Positions 45,333-57,353 of a stretch of 64,000 nt of DNA are shown here, one piece after another. Source of the DNA: Vreelandella olivaria (lineage in GTDB: Bacteria; Pseudomonadota; Gammaproteobacteria; Pseudomonadales; Halomonadaceae); contig NZ_JALPZO010000020.1 in NCBI RefSeq assembly GCF_023507745.1, positions 1-64,000 on the forward strand, read 5' to 3'. The number at the start of each line of letters is the position of its first letter. The first letter of the stretch is position 1. The notes under the pieces are model-generated. The model was not told the origin of the DNA. It searched no databases and was given only the letters and a program-made list of their open reading frames with translations. Made by a program: the position numbers and the translations under genes.

Positions 45333-46364
45333 TTATGCGCTATCCATCTGAATCTCTTTCACCACGATATCGCCATCGACCACAATTGGCTCATCGTCGA
45401 GGAACAGCGAACAGTTGCGCATGGGAATATCCAAATGGCAGGCCGTATCGTTAGGGCCACCCAACTCATTGTTTGGGCCGGTTGAGAACATCACATTGCC
45501 ATAGAAGCTGCGCGGCTCCATCCCCATTCCTCCGGGGAACTCTCCTGGCACCATGCGGTGCCATTTGGCATCCGGGTTCATTCCCCATCCCACATGGCTC
45601 ATCCCCAGGCCACGTTGGTCGTTGAAGCTGTCCATGTAGGATTTCACCAGCTCAGCGTCCAGGCCGCCGCGAATATCCGTAATCCAGCCCTTCTCGATGG
45701 TGTAGGTGATGGGTTCGCGGACGTAGATATTCTGTGGCAGCAGAATATCGCCAGGTGCTACCACAATCGTACCGTCCACACCGTCATCATCCCCGCCTGT
45801 AAACACGAAGCCGGATGGCCAGTGATCCCAGCGACCGGGTTCGTCGGTACAGGCATACTCCGCCACGGTGGGGTAGGTATTAAGCTGGTAGGTCACATCC
45901 GTGCCATGGTGGGAGGTAATGCGCATGATCTTGGCCTTGGCGAGCAGCTCTGCGGCTATTTCGACCTTCTCTTTCAGCTCCTTGGATGGCAGCATGCGGG
46001 CCAGTAGCTCGGGAGGCTCCACAGCAGTAAGCACACGTGTGCCCGCTGCCTGGATCGCCATCTGCTCGGGTGAAAAGAGCAGGAAAATACAGTCGATAAG
46101 CATGTCGCAGTTTTTAAGCGCCTCAACAGCTTCAGGCATACTCGCCAACCCCGTTGTACCTACATTCCAACCTCCCACCGCCAGGGGAGCGGGTAGCCGC
46201 ATGTGATACATATTGGCACCCAGCCGCTGCCCAGCTGCCATAAAGGCATCAGCATAGTCGAGCCGATCATTGCCCTGGGTCAGCACAATGAGTTTCTCGC
46301 CGTCTCTTACACCGGACATTTTCAACTGGTGAAGACAGATTTCAGCAAAGCTCGCGTGATCCAT
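45333..46364 (-). CDS. nicX: 2,5-dihydroxypyridine 5,6-dioxygenase NicX
   Basis: This 343-residue non-haem iron dioxygenase has the aminopeptidase-related NicX fold. It opens 2,5-dihydroxypyridine to N-formylmaleamate. Strong marks are AVEPPELLARMLPS, DEPGRWDHWPSGFVF, MSHVGWGMNP and CHLDIPMRN; the latter His-x-Asp and an upstream Glu are the known iron ligands of NicX. AGGAG lies five bases before the ATG. It ends the minus-strand nicA-nicB-symporter-nicX operon. It could be mislabelled a leucyl aminopeptidase, but the context with nicC and nicD fixes the role. Confidence 0.93.
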   Translation of the reverse strand: MDHASFAEICLHQLKMSGVRDGEKLIVLTQGNDRLDYADAFMAAGQRLGANMYHMRLPAPLAVGGWNVGTTGLASMPEAVEALKNCDMLIDCIFLLFSPEQMAIQAAGTRVLTAVEPPELLARMLPSKELKEKVEIAAELLAKAKIMRITSHHGTDVTYQLNTYPTVAEYACTDEPGRWDHWPSGFVFTGGDDDGVDGTIVVAPGDILLPQNIYVREPITYTIEKGWITDIRGGLDAELVKSYMDSFNDQRGLGMSHVGWGMNPDAKWHRMVPGEFPGGMGMEPRSFYGNVMFSTGPNNELGGPNDTACHLDIPMRNCSLFLDDEPIVVDGDIVVKEIQMDSA

Positions 46365-46478
46365 AAAAACTCCTGCGTTTCGTCAGTCAGATTTGTTGCT
46401 CACGGCCAGAGAAATCCTGCCTGGGGTGCTTGAATTCAGGCTGAACATCAAGCACCGGGCAGGTTATCGGTGGAAGAA

Positions 46479-47990
46479 TTATGCAGGCGCTTTCTGTGGT
46501 GCCGACGAGATAGCGGGTTTGCTTTTTCTGCGTCCCAGCTCTTCAGCGATGGCATTCAAGAAGGCATCCGTTGACGCCTGATGCGGCTTGGTAACGAGGC
46601 TAACACCCACGAACAGAACCGTAGACACAATGATCCCCCAAATACCGGCAGGCATTCCGAACAGAGAGTTACCGGTGGCATACATCAGCAATACGAAAGC
46701 GCTGGTACCCAACACACTGGCCAAGGCGCCCGCAGCGGTGCCACGTTTCCAGTAGAAAGCACCGATGATGGAGGGCACCATGGCGACCAGACCGGAAGAT
46801 GCCGCAACGGAGAGCACTGCAATCAGGTCGAGTTGCAACTCCGCAAAGGCCAGTGCCATCAGTGCAATCACCGGTATGACGATTTTGCCCATCAGCAACT
46901 GACGTTTTTCATCAACATTGGGTTTAAGATTGGCGTATACATCCCGCGACAGCATGGAGGCCAGCGTCAGCATGATGGAGTCGATCGTGGAGACAGCGGC
47001 AGCCATGATGCCAATCATCACAATCACGCCCAACACAGGGGGCACAAAATCGGAAGCCAGCAGCGATGGTGTTGCCAGGTCGGCACGCTCCAATCCTGGG
47101 AAGGCGGCCAGAGCAGAGAACCCCCACAGCACCGAAACCAGTGTGTAGATAAACCCGAAAACCAAAAAGCCGATCAGCATCTGGCGCATGGAGCGCAGCG
47201 AGGAAGGCATAAACAGACGCTGGCTGACCTGGGGGTTGGAAAGACTGAAAAAGAACCACGGAATACTCAGGCCCAGAAAGGTCACCAGACTAAAGAGTCC
47301 CGGCCCTGGTACGGTTAATGACGCAGAATGGTCAGTTGCCAGCGTACCGAATAATCCACTGAAACCACCCAGCCCCTGGATCACCAGAAACGCGACCAGT
47401 GTCGAGGCAACAATCATCATTAAGGCCTGCAGCGAGTCTGTCCACATAACGGAACGAATACCGGCAATGTAGGAGAAGAAAATGGCAATCACTGTCGCCA
47501 TCACCACGCCCGTTGTGAAGGTGATGGCACCATCCGTCATCCCCTGTAGCAGATAACCCACCCCTGCCAACTGCACCGCAGAATAAGGAATCAGGAAAAT
47601 ACAACTGGCAACAGAGACAGCGGTCGCCACATGCTTATGGTTGTAACGGTGCCCCAGCATTTCACTGGGCGTTACAAATCCAAACGCCTTACCCACTGCC
47701 CAAAATTTAGGGCCGAAGATAGCCACCAGCGAAACACCGGCGAAATAGATAATTTCGAACCCCAGAGCACCCACCCCACCGGCGTAGGTTAATCCCGCCA
47801 GGCCGACCATCATAAAGGCACTGTAGGTCGTGGCACTGTAGCTCAACGCCGATACAAAGCCGTTCATCTGCCGGTTGCCCAGGAAGTAACCGGACATGCT
47901 TTCGGCAGGCCCCTGGCGTGACAGCACCGCGATACCCACGGCAATTACCAGGTAGATGGCAATCGACCACCAGATCATTGACTCAGTCAT
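46479..47990 (-). CDS. Sodium:solute symporter
   Basis: This 503-residue SSS-family symporter has about thirteen hydrophobic segments and the signature stretch IAGIRSVMWTDSLQALMMIV; the region GFVTPSEMLGHRY is typical of the pantothenate/proline branch. It overlaps the small membrane-protein gene by eight bases and lies between nicB and nicX, so nicotinate or a hydroxylated nicotinate is the likely cargo. A separate Tct system exists in the right-hand operon. Confidence 0.9.
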   Translation of the reverse strand: MTESMIWWSIAIYLVIAVGIAVLSRQGPAESMSGYFLGNRQMNGFVSALSYSATTYSAFMMVGLAGLTYAGGVGALGFEIIYFAGVSLVAIFGPKFWAVGKAFGFVTPSEMLGHRYNHKHVATAVSVASCIFLIPYSAVQLAGVGYLLQGMTDGAITFTTGVVMATVIAIFFSYIAGIRSVMWTDSLQALMMIVASTLVAFLVIQGLGGFSGLFGTLATDHSASLTVPGPGLFSLVTFLGLSIPWFFFSLSNPQVSQRLFMPSSLRSMRQMLIGFLVFGFIYTLVSVLWGFSALAAFPGLERADLATPSLLASDFVPPVLGVIVMIGIMAAAVSTIDSIMLTLASMLSRDVYANLKPNVDEKRQLLMGKIVIPVIALMALAFAELQLDLIAVLSVAASSGLVAMVPSIIGAFYWKRGTAAGALASVLGTSAFVLLMYATGNSLFGMPAGIWGIIVSTVLFVGVSLVTKPHQASTDAFLNAIAEELGRRKSKPAISSAPQKAPA

Positions 47991-48171
47991 TGCTATGCTC
48001 CTCGAAATCCTTGGTGATGTAGATATTCAGGGCAATCACGACGAGTCCTGCGCAGGTCCAGAACAGAAAACTGCCGTACCACATAGCGACATTGGTTAAG
48101 AAGGTGTAGGGCACCAGATAGCAGAGCAGGACCACTGCCCAGACTGCCCATATCCATTTACTGCGTTTCAT
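47983..48171 (-). CDS. Small two-helix membrane protein paired with the symporter
   Basis: This 62-residue protein has two hydrophobic segments (about 8-28 and 34-52) and a charged tail (TKDFEEHSND). Such short proteins (DUF3311-like) often sit directly before sodium:solute symporter genes and overlap them, as here. It may be an accessory subunit. The family label rests on size, topology and position. Confidence 0.75.
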   Translation of the reverse strand: MKRSKWIWAVWAVVLLCYLVPYTFLTNVAMWYGSFLFWTCAGLVVIALNIYITKDFEEHSND

Positions 48172-48192
48172 AGTCCACCTCGTTTTGTATCA

Positions 48193-51100
48193 TCAGGGAG
48201 TAGAGTAAGTATTGTTGTGGTGAGGCTGGCGTAGTTCGGCAACGCGTTGTTCAAGTTGTTGCCAAGAAGGTGCATCAGGGGCAAAGCGCGCCCTGAGATA
48301 GGCTGCCAGTGTGGCAACCTGGGTGTTGCTGAAACTGTCGGCAAAGCCAGGCATGGCGCCAATACCAACAACGTGTTCGGCATGGACACCCCCCAGGATC
48401 GACTGAATAACGTTATCGGGCCGTTCACTGTGCAGATTGGTATTCAATGCCAGCGAAGTAGCCGCGCGATTGAACGAAGGCAACCCGCTATCGACGTGAC
48501 ATGAGGCGCAGGCACCGGCGAACAGCTGTTCCCCCTGCTCCATGCCGGGCGGGCTTGTCATGGTGCGGGATATGCGCTGCTGCGCCTCCGCCAGCTCAGC
48601 TTCACTGTTTCCCGCCGGGGCACCCATCTGGGCGGCAACATAGTGTGCAATAGCGCGCACATCATACTCGGGCAGCTCGCCCAACCCAGCCACCACCGGC
48701 GCCATGGGGCCAGAAGCGACCCCATGCAGCGGGGACTCCCCATGACGCAGGTAGTCATAAAGCGAATGCTCGCTCCAGGGAATCGGCGCCCTGGATAAGG
48801 TGTTGAGCGGTGGTGCCTCCCAGCCGTCCACCATCGCACCGGCAAAGTAGCGCTCACCGCTCTGCTCAGCGCCCATGGCGTTACGCGGCGTATGGCAGGC
48901 ACTGCAATGCCCCAGCCCTCCGGCTAAGTAAGCGCCACGATTGTAGAGTTCGCTTTGTTCTGGATCAGGCTGGAAGGGGGTCGGGTCATGATAGAGCGCA
49001 TTCCACCCGGCCATCAGGGCACGCAGGTTATAAGGGAAGGAGAGAGCATTGGCAGGCGTGTCCGCTGAGACAGCGGGCTGCGCCATCAAGTAGGCATAAA
49101 GGGCTTGTAAATCGGCATCACTGGTTTTGGCAAAGGCGGTGTAAGGAAAAGCAGGATACAGGTGGCTGCCATCACGGCTGATCCCATGGCGCATCGCACG
49201 CTCAAAGGCTGCGTATGACCACTGCCCTATTCCCGTCGCCTCATCCGGCGTGATGTTGGTGCTATACAGGGTGCCAAATGGTGTTTCGAAGGCACGTCCA
49301 CCGACATTCTCAACGCCTCCTTCGGCAGTATGGCATGCGGCACAGTCTCCAGCGGCAGCAACTAAACGCCCACGCTCAATGGTTTCAGCTGAGTACAGCG
49401 TGGGGGCTGGCCTTGATACAGGAGCGATAGCCCCCTTCCACGGCCATGCCATGGCAGCACTGCCTGCTATCGTCGTCAATGCCGCTGCCGCAAACCAACG
49501 ACGGCGTAAACGACGTGTCGCGGGCGAGGGAGATAGCGTCTCATCGCCCGCGACCTGCTCCTGCAAGGCCTGGCGCACCCGATTGGCCGTAAACGGTGGT
49601 TGCCGAAAGCGCACGCCGGTTGCATCGAACAGGGCATTGGCAATCACGGCTACCCCTGGCGCAAAATCCACCTCCTTCAATGGGGACGCGGGTTCAGTGG
49701 TCGCTAGCTGATCGTTTCTGGTGGGTTCTATTGCCGGAGACGTCAGCCGTGACAGCGAGGTTCGTTCCTGCTCTTTTTTGTCAACCGTGCCGTTTGGCTC
49801 ATCGCTCCATTGGTCAAAAGCCGGCGTATGCCCCAGCAGTGGCCGTGCCTCTCCTAACACTCGCTCCTGTAGTGTCTGCTGCAAACGGGCCGTATCCACG
49901 TACTCACCGGCATCCTGGCCTACTACCAGGCGGGTTATCCGCACCCCACCGGTAATACGATTGACTTCAATATCCGCAATCCAGGCCGAACGCACCCCCG
50001 ATTTCTGGCGCTGCTCCCGGTCAGGTAACTGGGCATAGGCAACACCACGCCCTCTAAGCATTTCGCTCGGTCCACGAGGCGCCTGCTGCGGGGGCGTCTG
50101 CCACTGCACTTGCCTGGCAACCGACTCGATTAATTCAATACCCCGCTTGTCCTCCAGGTGGCGAAGACGAAAATCCAGTGGGTCCTGGCCGCTCTCCCTG
50201 GCCATTTCATCAATAAAGGATTCCCGGGCGAAGGTCTGCTGAACATTCAACAGGGTGGGATTGGTCGGGGCGCCAGCGGGGTAACCGGTGTGGGCCGTCA
50301 GAGTCTCCTGGCGAAACACATAGGGTTCATTAAACGCATAGGAAGCGGTGGCGGTAGGTTCATCTGCACTGGTCTGGAGCTTAAGCCGCCCGCTGAGCCA
50401 TAGGCCAACCGCGGCCACCTCGCTGGGGGCCAGGGTCTGGCGGTAGCTGTACTCTTCGATACGGCCCTCTTCACTTACTACAGCACTCAACTGCATCCGC
50501 TGCGCCAATCCCAGCGCGGTCATATCCCTGGCATAGCGCTCATCCAGCCAGACCGCCACGGGGCATGCCAGTATCTGCGAAAGCAGCGCCGCATCAATGG
50601 CGGCGTCGTCACCACAGTGGCGGCCCAAGCCAGTCGCACACAGAGGTGCCTCCGTGTTACTGGAGAACAGCGCTATCTGATCCTCATCCAACCCGGTCAG
50701 CATCTTCAGGTCATGTTTGAGCGTATTTGGCGTTGTTGTTTGCCCCCATACGTTCAGCTGGTTTTGCTGGTAATCAGCAACGACCCAACCCGGCTGTTCC
50801 CCCCAGCGCATTCGGCCTGGCCAGCCGTAATGATGGCTGGCTTCACGGTGAGCGCCCGCTGACGAGACCCCCTTAGCCTGGGGCGCCAGGGCATCGGTTG
50901 GCGTCTGAATGCCTTTCAGCGGAGACACCAGGGAGACCTTGGTCGGTTGCTGCCAACGAAGATGGAGACGCGCAGCAGCGTCATAAGCAGCCTCCAGGCT
51001 ATCCGCCACCACGCCGACAAAGTTGTTCTCAATCACCACGTCGGCCCGGTAGGGCAAGGCTGCCACCTCCGACTTATCCACATGCTCAAGCCGGGCACTT

Positions 51101-51222
51101 TCAAACTGCTCACCATCCCACACATAGAAAGGCGGCCTGACCACGACTCCATAGTGGACATGGGCAAGCCCTACCGGTAAGGCTTGGCGCCGTGGCGTAG
51201 AGGACAACGGTGAATCACTCAT
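48193..51222 (-). CDS. nicB: NicB-like protein: shortened molybdenum domain fused to three cytochrome c domains
   Basis: This protein of about 1009 residues corresponds to NicB, the large subunit of nicotinate dehydrogenase. The first ~550 residues resemble a molybdopterin-binding chain but begin at the hammerhead region: about 200 N-terminal residues, with the HVDLGTGIRTSL-type cofactor motif, are missing, and the QxHGN-like segment is replaced by LQERVLGEAR. A membrane segment (about 572-595) leads to three periplasmic haem motifs CAACH, CSACH and CASCH near residues 626, 772 and 904. ATG 51222 overlaps nicA by eight bases, with GGGAG upstream. Pseudomonas NicB is longer (about 1187). Confidence 0.85.
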   Translation of the reverse strand: MSDSPLSSTPRRQALPVGLAHVHYGVVVRPPFYVWDGEQFESARLEHVDKSEVAALPYRADVVIENNFVGVVADSLEAAYDAAARLHLRWQQPTKVSLVSPLKGIQTPTDALAPQAKGVSSAGAHREASHHYGWPGRMRWGEQPGWVVADYQQNQLNVWGQTTTPNTLKHDLKMLTGLDEDQIALFSSNTEAPLCATGLGRHCGDDAAIDAALLSQILACPVAVWLDERYARDMTALGLAQRMQLSAVVSEEGRIEEYSYRQTLAPSEVAAVGLWLSGRLKLQTSADEPTATASYAFNEPYVFRQETLTAHTGYPAGAPTNPTLLNVQQTFARESFIDEMARESGQDPLDFRLRHLEDKRGIELIESVARQVQWQTPPQQAPRGPSEMLRGRGVAYAQLPDREQRQKSGVRSAWIADIEVNRITGGVRITRLVVGQDAGEYVDTARLQQTLQERVLGEARPLLGHTPAFDQWSDEPNGTVDKKEQERTSLSRLTSPAIEPTRNDQLATTEPASPLKEVDFAPGVAVIANALFDATGVRFRQPPFTANRVRQALQEQVAGDETLSPSPATRRLRRRWFAAAALTTIAGSAAMAWPWKGAIAPVSRPAPTLYSAETIERGRLVAAAGDCAACHTAEGGVENVGGRAFETPFGTLYSTNITPDEATGIGQWSYAAFERAMRHGISRDGSHLYPAFPYTAFAKTSDADLQALYAYLMAQPAVSADTPANALSFPYNLRALMAGWNALYHDPTPFQPDPEQSELYNRGAYLAGGLGHCSACHTPRNAMGAEQSGERYFAGAMVDGWEAPPLNTLSRAPIPWSEHSLYDYLRHGESPLHGVASGPMAPVVAGLGELPEYDVRAIAHYVAAQMGAPAGNSEAELAEAQQRISRTMTSPPGMEQGEQLFAGACASCHVDSGLPSFNRAATSLALNTNLHSERPDNVIQSILGGVHAEHVVGIGAMPGFADSFSNTQVATLAAYLRARFAPDAPSWQQLEQRVAELRQPHHNNTYSTP

Positions 51223-51703
51223 CAACTGTCTCCCGCCTTGCCGCCGCATCGGCTAATACGGCTTGCCGGGCAGCTTCAAGAATTTCCAGGTGGGTACCAC
51301 AGCGGCAGAGATTATGCTCAAGGGCAGCTCGAATCTGCTCTTGGGTAGGCGAGGGGTGGTGATTCAGCAGCGCCCGAACACTGATGATCATGCCATTCAG
51401 GCAGTAGCCACACTGTGCGGCCTGAGCATCAATGAAGGTTTGCTGAACGGGGTCGAGCCGATCCCCCCGTGCCATACCCTCCAGGGTGATCACCTCATGG
51501 CCTGCCACCGCAGTCACAGGTAGCACACAGGCGCGTGCTGCTTTGCCGTCCACCAGGACACTGCATGCACCACATTCGCCCAGCCCACAGCCATATTTTG
51601 GGCCATTAAGTGCCAGGTCATTGCGCAGCACGTCAAGCAGTGACGTATTAGCGGCTACTGACAGTTCGCAAGACTGCCCATTTACGTTCAGCTTCAGTGT
51701 CAT
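51215..51703 (-). CDS. nicA: Nicotinate dehydrogenase small subunit NicA
   Basis: This 162-residue protein carries two [2Fe-2S] clusters: a plant-type one with YGCGLGECGACSVLVDG and a later cysteine, and an all-helical one with CGYCLNGMI and CRCGTH. It passes electrons from the molybdenum site that hydroxylates nicotinate at C6. It is the first gene of the leftward nic operon, divergent from nicC. Confidence 0.93.
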   Translation of the reverse strand: MTLKLNVNGQSCELSVAANTSLLDVLRNDLALNGPKYGCGLGECGACSVLVDGKAARACVLPVTAVAGHEVITLEGMARGDRLDPVQQTFIDAQAAQCGYCLNGMIISVRALLNHHPSPTQEQIRAALEHNLCRCGTHLEILEAARQAVLADAAARRETVDE

Positions 51704-54171
<2,468 letters not shown>

Positions 54172-54186
54172 ACAAGGCCAAAGATC

Positions 54187-54954
54187 ATGACACACACCAC
54201 CCTGACCAAGACCTACCGTATCGGCCAGATAGTGCCAAGCTCCAACATTACCATGGAAACGGAAATTCCAGCCATGCTCACAGCGCGGCAACTCATCCGG
54301 TCTGAGCGCTTCACTTTCCACTCCAGCCGTATGCGCATGAAAACCGTCAGCAAAGGCGAACTGGCCGCCATGGACGCTGAATCGGACCGCTGCGCACTGG
54401 AGCTTTCCGATGCTGCCGTGGATGTGATGGGGTATGCCTGTCTGGTTGCCATTATGGCAATGGGTCCCGGTTATCATCGCGAGTCGCAAAAGCGCCTGCG
54501 CAGCCGCACCGCAGAGAACGGCTGCGACACTCCCGTGGTATCAAGCGCAGGCGCACTGGTCGATGCCCTGGGTGTCATGAAGGCCAAACGGGTAGTAGTG
54601 GTGGCGCCCTATATGAAGCCACTGACCGAGCTGGTGGTGGATTACATTCGCCAGGAGGGCATAGAAGTACTGGACTACCGGGCGCTGGAAATTCCCAACA
54701 ACCTGGATGTCGCCCGCCACGACCCCGCCAATTTGCCGGACATCGTCGCCAGCCTTGATCTCAGCAACGTGGATGCCATCGTGCTTTCCGCCTGTGTTCA
54801 GATGCCCTCACTGCCTGCCGTTGCCAAGGTAGAGGCGCTAACGGGTAAACCGGTGGTTACAGCTGCCATTGCCACGACCTACGCCATGCTGAAAGCGCTC
54901 GATTTAGAGCCTATTGTGCCCGGCGCGGGCGCTTTACTGTCTGGCGCTTACTAG
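54187..54954 (+). CDS. nicE: Maleate isomerase NicE
   Basis: This 255-residue maleate cis-trans isomerase makes fumarate, which enters the citric acid cycle. Both catalytic cysteines are present: one in VMGYACLVAIM and one in VLSACVQMPS, unlike the related protein at 18849-19580, which keeps only the second. It opens with GQIVPSSNITMETEIP, a family hallmark. Confidence 0.93.
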   Translation: MTHTTLTKTYRIGQIVPSSNITMETEIPAMLTARQLIRSERFTFHSSRMRMKTVSKGELAAMDAESDRCALELSDAAVDVMGYACLVAIMAMGPGYHRESQKRLRSRTAENGCDTPVVSSAGALVDALGVMKAKRVVVVAPYMKPLTELVVDYIRQEGIEVLDYRALEIPNNLDVARHDPANLPDIVASLDLSNVDAIVLSACVQMPSLPAVAKVEALTGKPVVTAAIATTYAMLKALDLEPIVPGAGALLSGAY

Positions 54955-54963
54955 GGAGTAGCC

Positions 54964-55647
54964 ATGATGACGCACTCCAACCAGGCATCCCACGCCAACG
55001 ATGTGGGCGATAACTCCTTAAACCATAACTACCAAGGGGTATGGGATGGGCGTATTGGCTTTGGTAATAAGGCCGTACTGCTCATCGTCGACTTTATGCA
55101 GGGCTATACCACACCAGAGTCGCCGCTGTTTGCCCCTGGAGTGGTGGAAGCCGTCGCCAATATGCCACCGTTGCTTGGTGCTGCACGGCGTACGCATACC
55201 CCCGTCATCCATACCAATATTCTCTATCACGCCCCGGATCAGATGGATGGCGGCATTTGGGTCAAGAAAGCGCCGGTGATGCGCGCCATGGTGGCAGGTA
55301 ACCCGTTCGCTGAATTTTGTCCGGAAGTTACCCCCCGGCAGGATGAACTGGTGATTACCAAACAGTATGCCAGTGCCTTCTTTGGCACCTCGCTGGCCAC
55401 CACACTGGTTGCCATGGGTATCGACACCCTGATCATCACAGGGTGCTCAACCAGCGGCTGCATTCGTGCCACCGCGGTGGATGGCCTTCAGCATGGCTTC
55501 CGGGTGATGGTCGTGCGTGACTGCGTGGGTGATCGTCACCCCACGCCTCACGAAGCCAACCTGTTCGATATTGATAGCAAATATGGCGATGTCATCAATA
55601 GCGACGAGGCCATCCACCATCTATTGGCCCATCCGTATCACCCATAA
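54964..55647 (+). CDS. nicF: Maleamate amidohydrolase NicF
   Basis: This 227-residue isochorismatase-fold amidase releases ammonia from maleamate. The Asp-Lys-Cys triad is seen in LLIVDFMQGYT, VITKQYASAF and ITGCSTSGCIRAT. GGGAG lies upstream of the ATG. It is the fourth enzyme gene of the operon. Confidence 0.92.
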   Translation: MMTHSNQASHANDVGDNSLNHNYQGVWDGRIGFGNKAVLLIVDFMQGYTTPESPLFAPGVVEAVANMPPLLGAARRTHTPVIHTNILYHAPDQMDGGIWVKKAPVMRAMVAGNPFAEFCPEVTPRQDELVITKQYASAFFGTSLATTLVAMGIDTLIITGCSTSGCIRATAVDGLQHGFRVMVVRDCVGDRHPTPHEANLFDIDSKYGDVINSDEAIHHLLAHPYHP

Positions 55648-55793
55648 CCCGCTGCGGCAGCAGAGCGACATTGTTATATGGCCTGGCTGCCGATCCAAAG
55701 AGGAGACAAAAACAGCATCAACGCACGCCAGCAAGCACCCATAACCATAAGACGCACCGCGTTGAACCCTGACAAATCGTATAGGTAACTATC

Positions 55794-56768
55794 ATGAAAG
55801 CACCACATCTGATCATATCATCCACACTGCTGCTGAGCCTGCTGTGGACAGCACCTCTGTTGGCGGATGATTTTCCTGAAAAGCCCATCAACATTGTTGT
55901 TCCCTGGCCGACGGGGGGGGCGTACGACCTTGCTGCACGACTGATGGCTGAGCATGCCAGTCACACCTTTTCGGTACCGTTAGTCGTCCAGAACGTTACC
56001 GGCGCGGCAGGATCAACCGGGGTAAGGCATGTGGCAGATGCCACTGCCGATGGCTATACCATCGGTGTCATGGGTACCCATGCGATCGCCCAGAGTTATA
56101 TGAACCCCAACGCGACTGCCTTGGATGATCTCACACCCTTGGTATTCATTGGCCCGGAACCTGCCGCGCTGGCAGTCACTCAAGATGCGGATATTGACGA
56201 TGTAGCGGCTTACCTCGACACGCTCAACGAGGCACCGGGCAGTGTCATCAACGGCAACGATTCTCCCGGCGGGTTCTCTTATATTGCCGCCACCATGCTT
56301 GAAAACCAGTTTGATGTGGAACTGACCAAGATTCCCTATCAAGGGTATGCACCTACCGTTTCGGCACTGCTGTCCGGCGAAGTGATGTCAGCGCTGTTAC
56401 CTATCCCGCTATTGGCCGACCAACATGCTGCCGGGCAACTGCGCCTTTTAGGCGTGGCCGCACAAGAGCGCCATCCTTTCACGCCTGAAGTGCCTACCTT
56501 CCAGGAGCAGGGCTATGACTTCATCGCGGAAGATTTCTTCATGCTCTATCTGCCCGGTGACGTGCCCGAAGAACGCAGAAACAAGCTGGCAGAGATGTTC
56601 TATGCACTGCTCCAGGATGCATCGTTCCAGGAAGCCGCCAGCGATATCGGCCTGATGATTCAACCCAGGCCCCAAGACGAGACAGCACGCTACCTGGAGC
56701 AGCGTGCTGACGAAGTCTACGACATTCTAGCCGCGTCGGGTTTAGTGGATGATTCACTGACACGCTAG
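55794..56768 (+). CDS. TctC-family binding protein in the nic operon
   Basis: This 324-residue receptor has a signal peptide ending near APLLADD, then the Bug-type opening PINIVVPWPTGGAYDLAARL. Receptors of this family bind aromatic or heteroaromatic carboxylates as well as citrate. The nic context suggests nicotinate or 6-hydroxynicotinate. It is 146 bases downstream of nicF and may share the nicC transcript. Confidence 0.9.
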   Translation: MKAPHLIISSTLLLSLLWTAPLLADDFPEKPINIVVPWPTGGAYDLAARLMAEHASHTFSVPLVVQNVTGAAGSTGVRHVADATADGYTIGVMGTHAIAQSYMNPNATALDDLTPLVFIGPEPAALAVTQDADIDDVAAYLDTLNEAPGSVINGNDSPGGFSYIAATMLENQFDVELTKIPYQGYAPTVSALLSGEVMSALLPIPLLADQHAAGQLRLLGVAAQERHPFTPEVPTFQEQGYDFIAEDFFMLYLPGDVPEERRNKLAEMFYALLQDASFQEAASDIGLMIQPRPQDETARYLEQRADEVYDILAASGLVDDSLTR

Positions 56769-56788
56769 CGTTGAGCGGAGCACAGCCA

Positions 56789-57331
56789 ATGACCACTTTA
56801 GCTTTCCGGCCAGTCGCCGCTTGGCGCGATATGGCCTGTGGCACCTTGTTCTGTGGGTTTGCCCTGGTGGGACTGGTTAGCGTCGCTAATAGTCCGGCAC
56901 TTATGAACAGTCTGGGCCAAGGGCTGGACCCCGGCCCCGCCCTACTGCCACTAGTCACACTGGGACTGCTGCTCACCGGTGGCACGTTGATTCTGGCGAA
57001 GGGTGCGTGGCGGTGGGTGCAACACACTCGTAACCACGGCCCTACCATAGCAAGCACCCTTCCCGCCGTAGCCGAAAGATCCCCACCGGCCATCAGCCAA
57101 CACCTTCATGCGGCGGCACTGCTGGGAACACTTGCGCTCCTGCCAAACATTGTTCAATGGCTGGGCTTCTTCCCTGCTGCGCTTTCCGTCGCGACGCCCT
57201 GGCTGGTCTGGCTGGGCTACCGACGCACCCGACGGTTCGCCCAGGCCGTGCTGCTGGGTTGTCTGATATCCAGCCTGCTATGTCTCAGCCTCTATCTGAT
57301 CTTTATCACACTGCTTGACGTCCCTTTGTGA
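56789..57331 (+). CDS. TctB-family small permease in the nic operon
   Basis: This 180-residue membrane protein has four hydrophobic segments in TctB layout (FCGFALVGLVSVANSP and two late helices). ATG at 56789 has GGAG eight bases upstream and is preferred to a TTG at 56771. It overlaps nothing upstream and lies between the receptor and tctA. Confidence 0.86.
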   Translation: MTTLAFRPVAAWRDMACGTLFCGFALVGLVSVANSPALMNSLGQGLDPGPALLPLVTLGLLLTGGTLILAKGAWRWVQHTRNHGPTIASTLPAVAERSPPAISQHLHAAALLGTLALLPNIVQWLGFFPAALSVATPWLVWLGYRRTRRFAQAVLLGCLISSLLCLSLYLIFITLLDVPL

Positions 57332-57353
57332 TGCCCCAGTGCAGGAGCCGAAC

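Noticed and set aside
45333-46364. Leucyl aminopeptidase annotation for this gene
   Set aside because: The fold is related, but specific NicX stretches and the nic context show a ring-opening dioxygenase.
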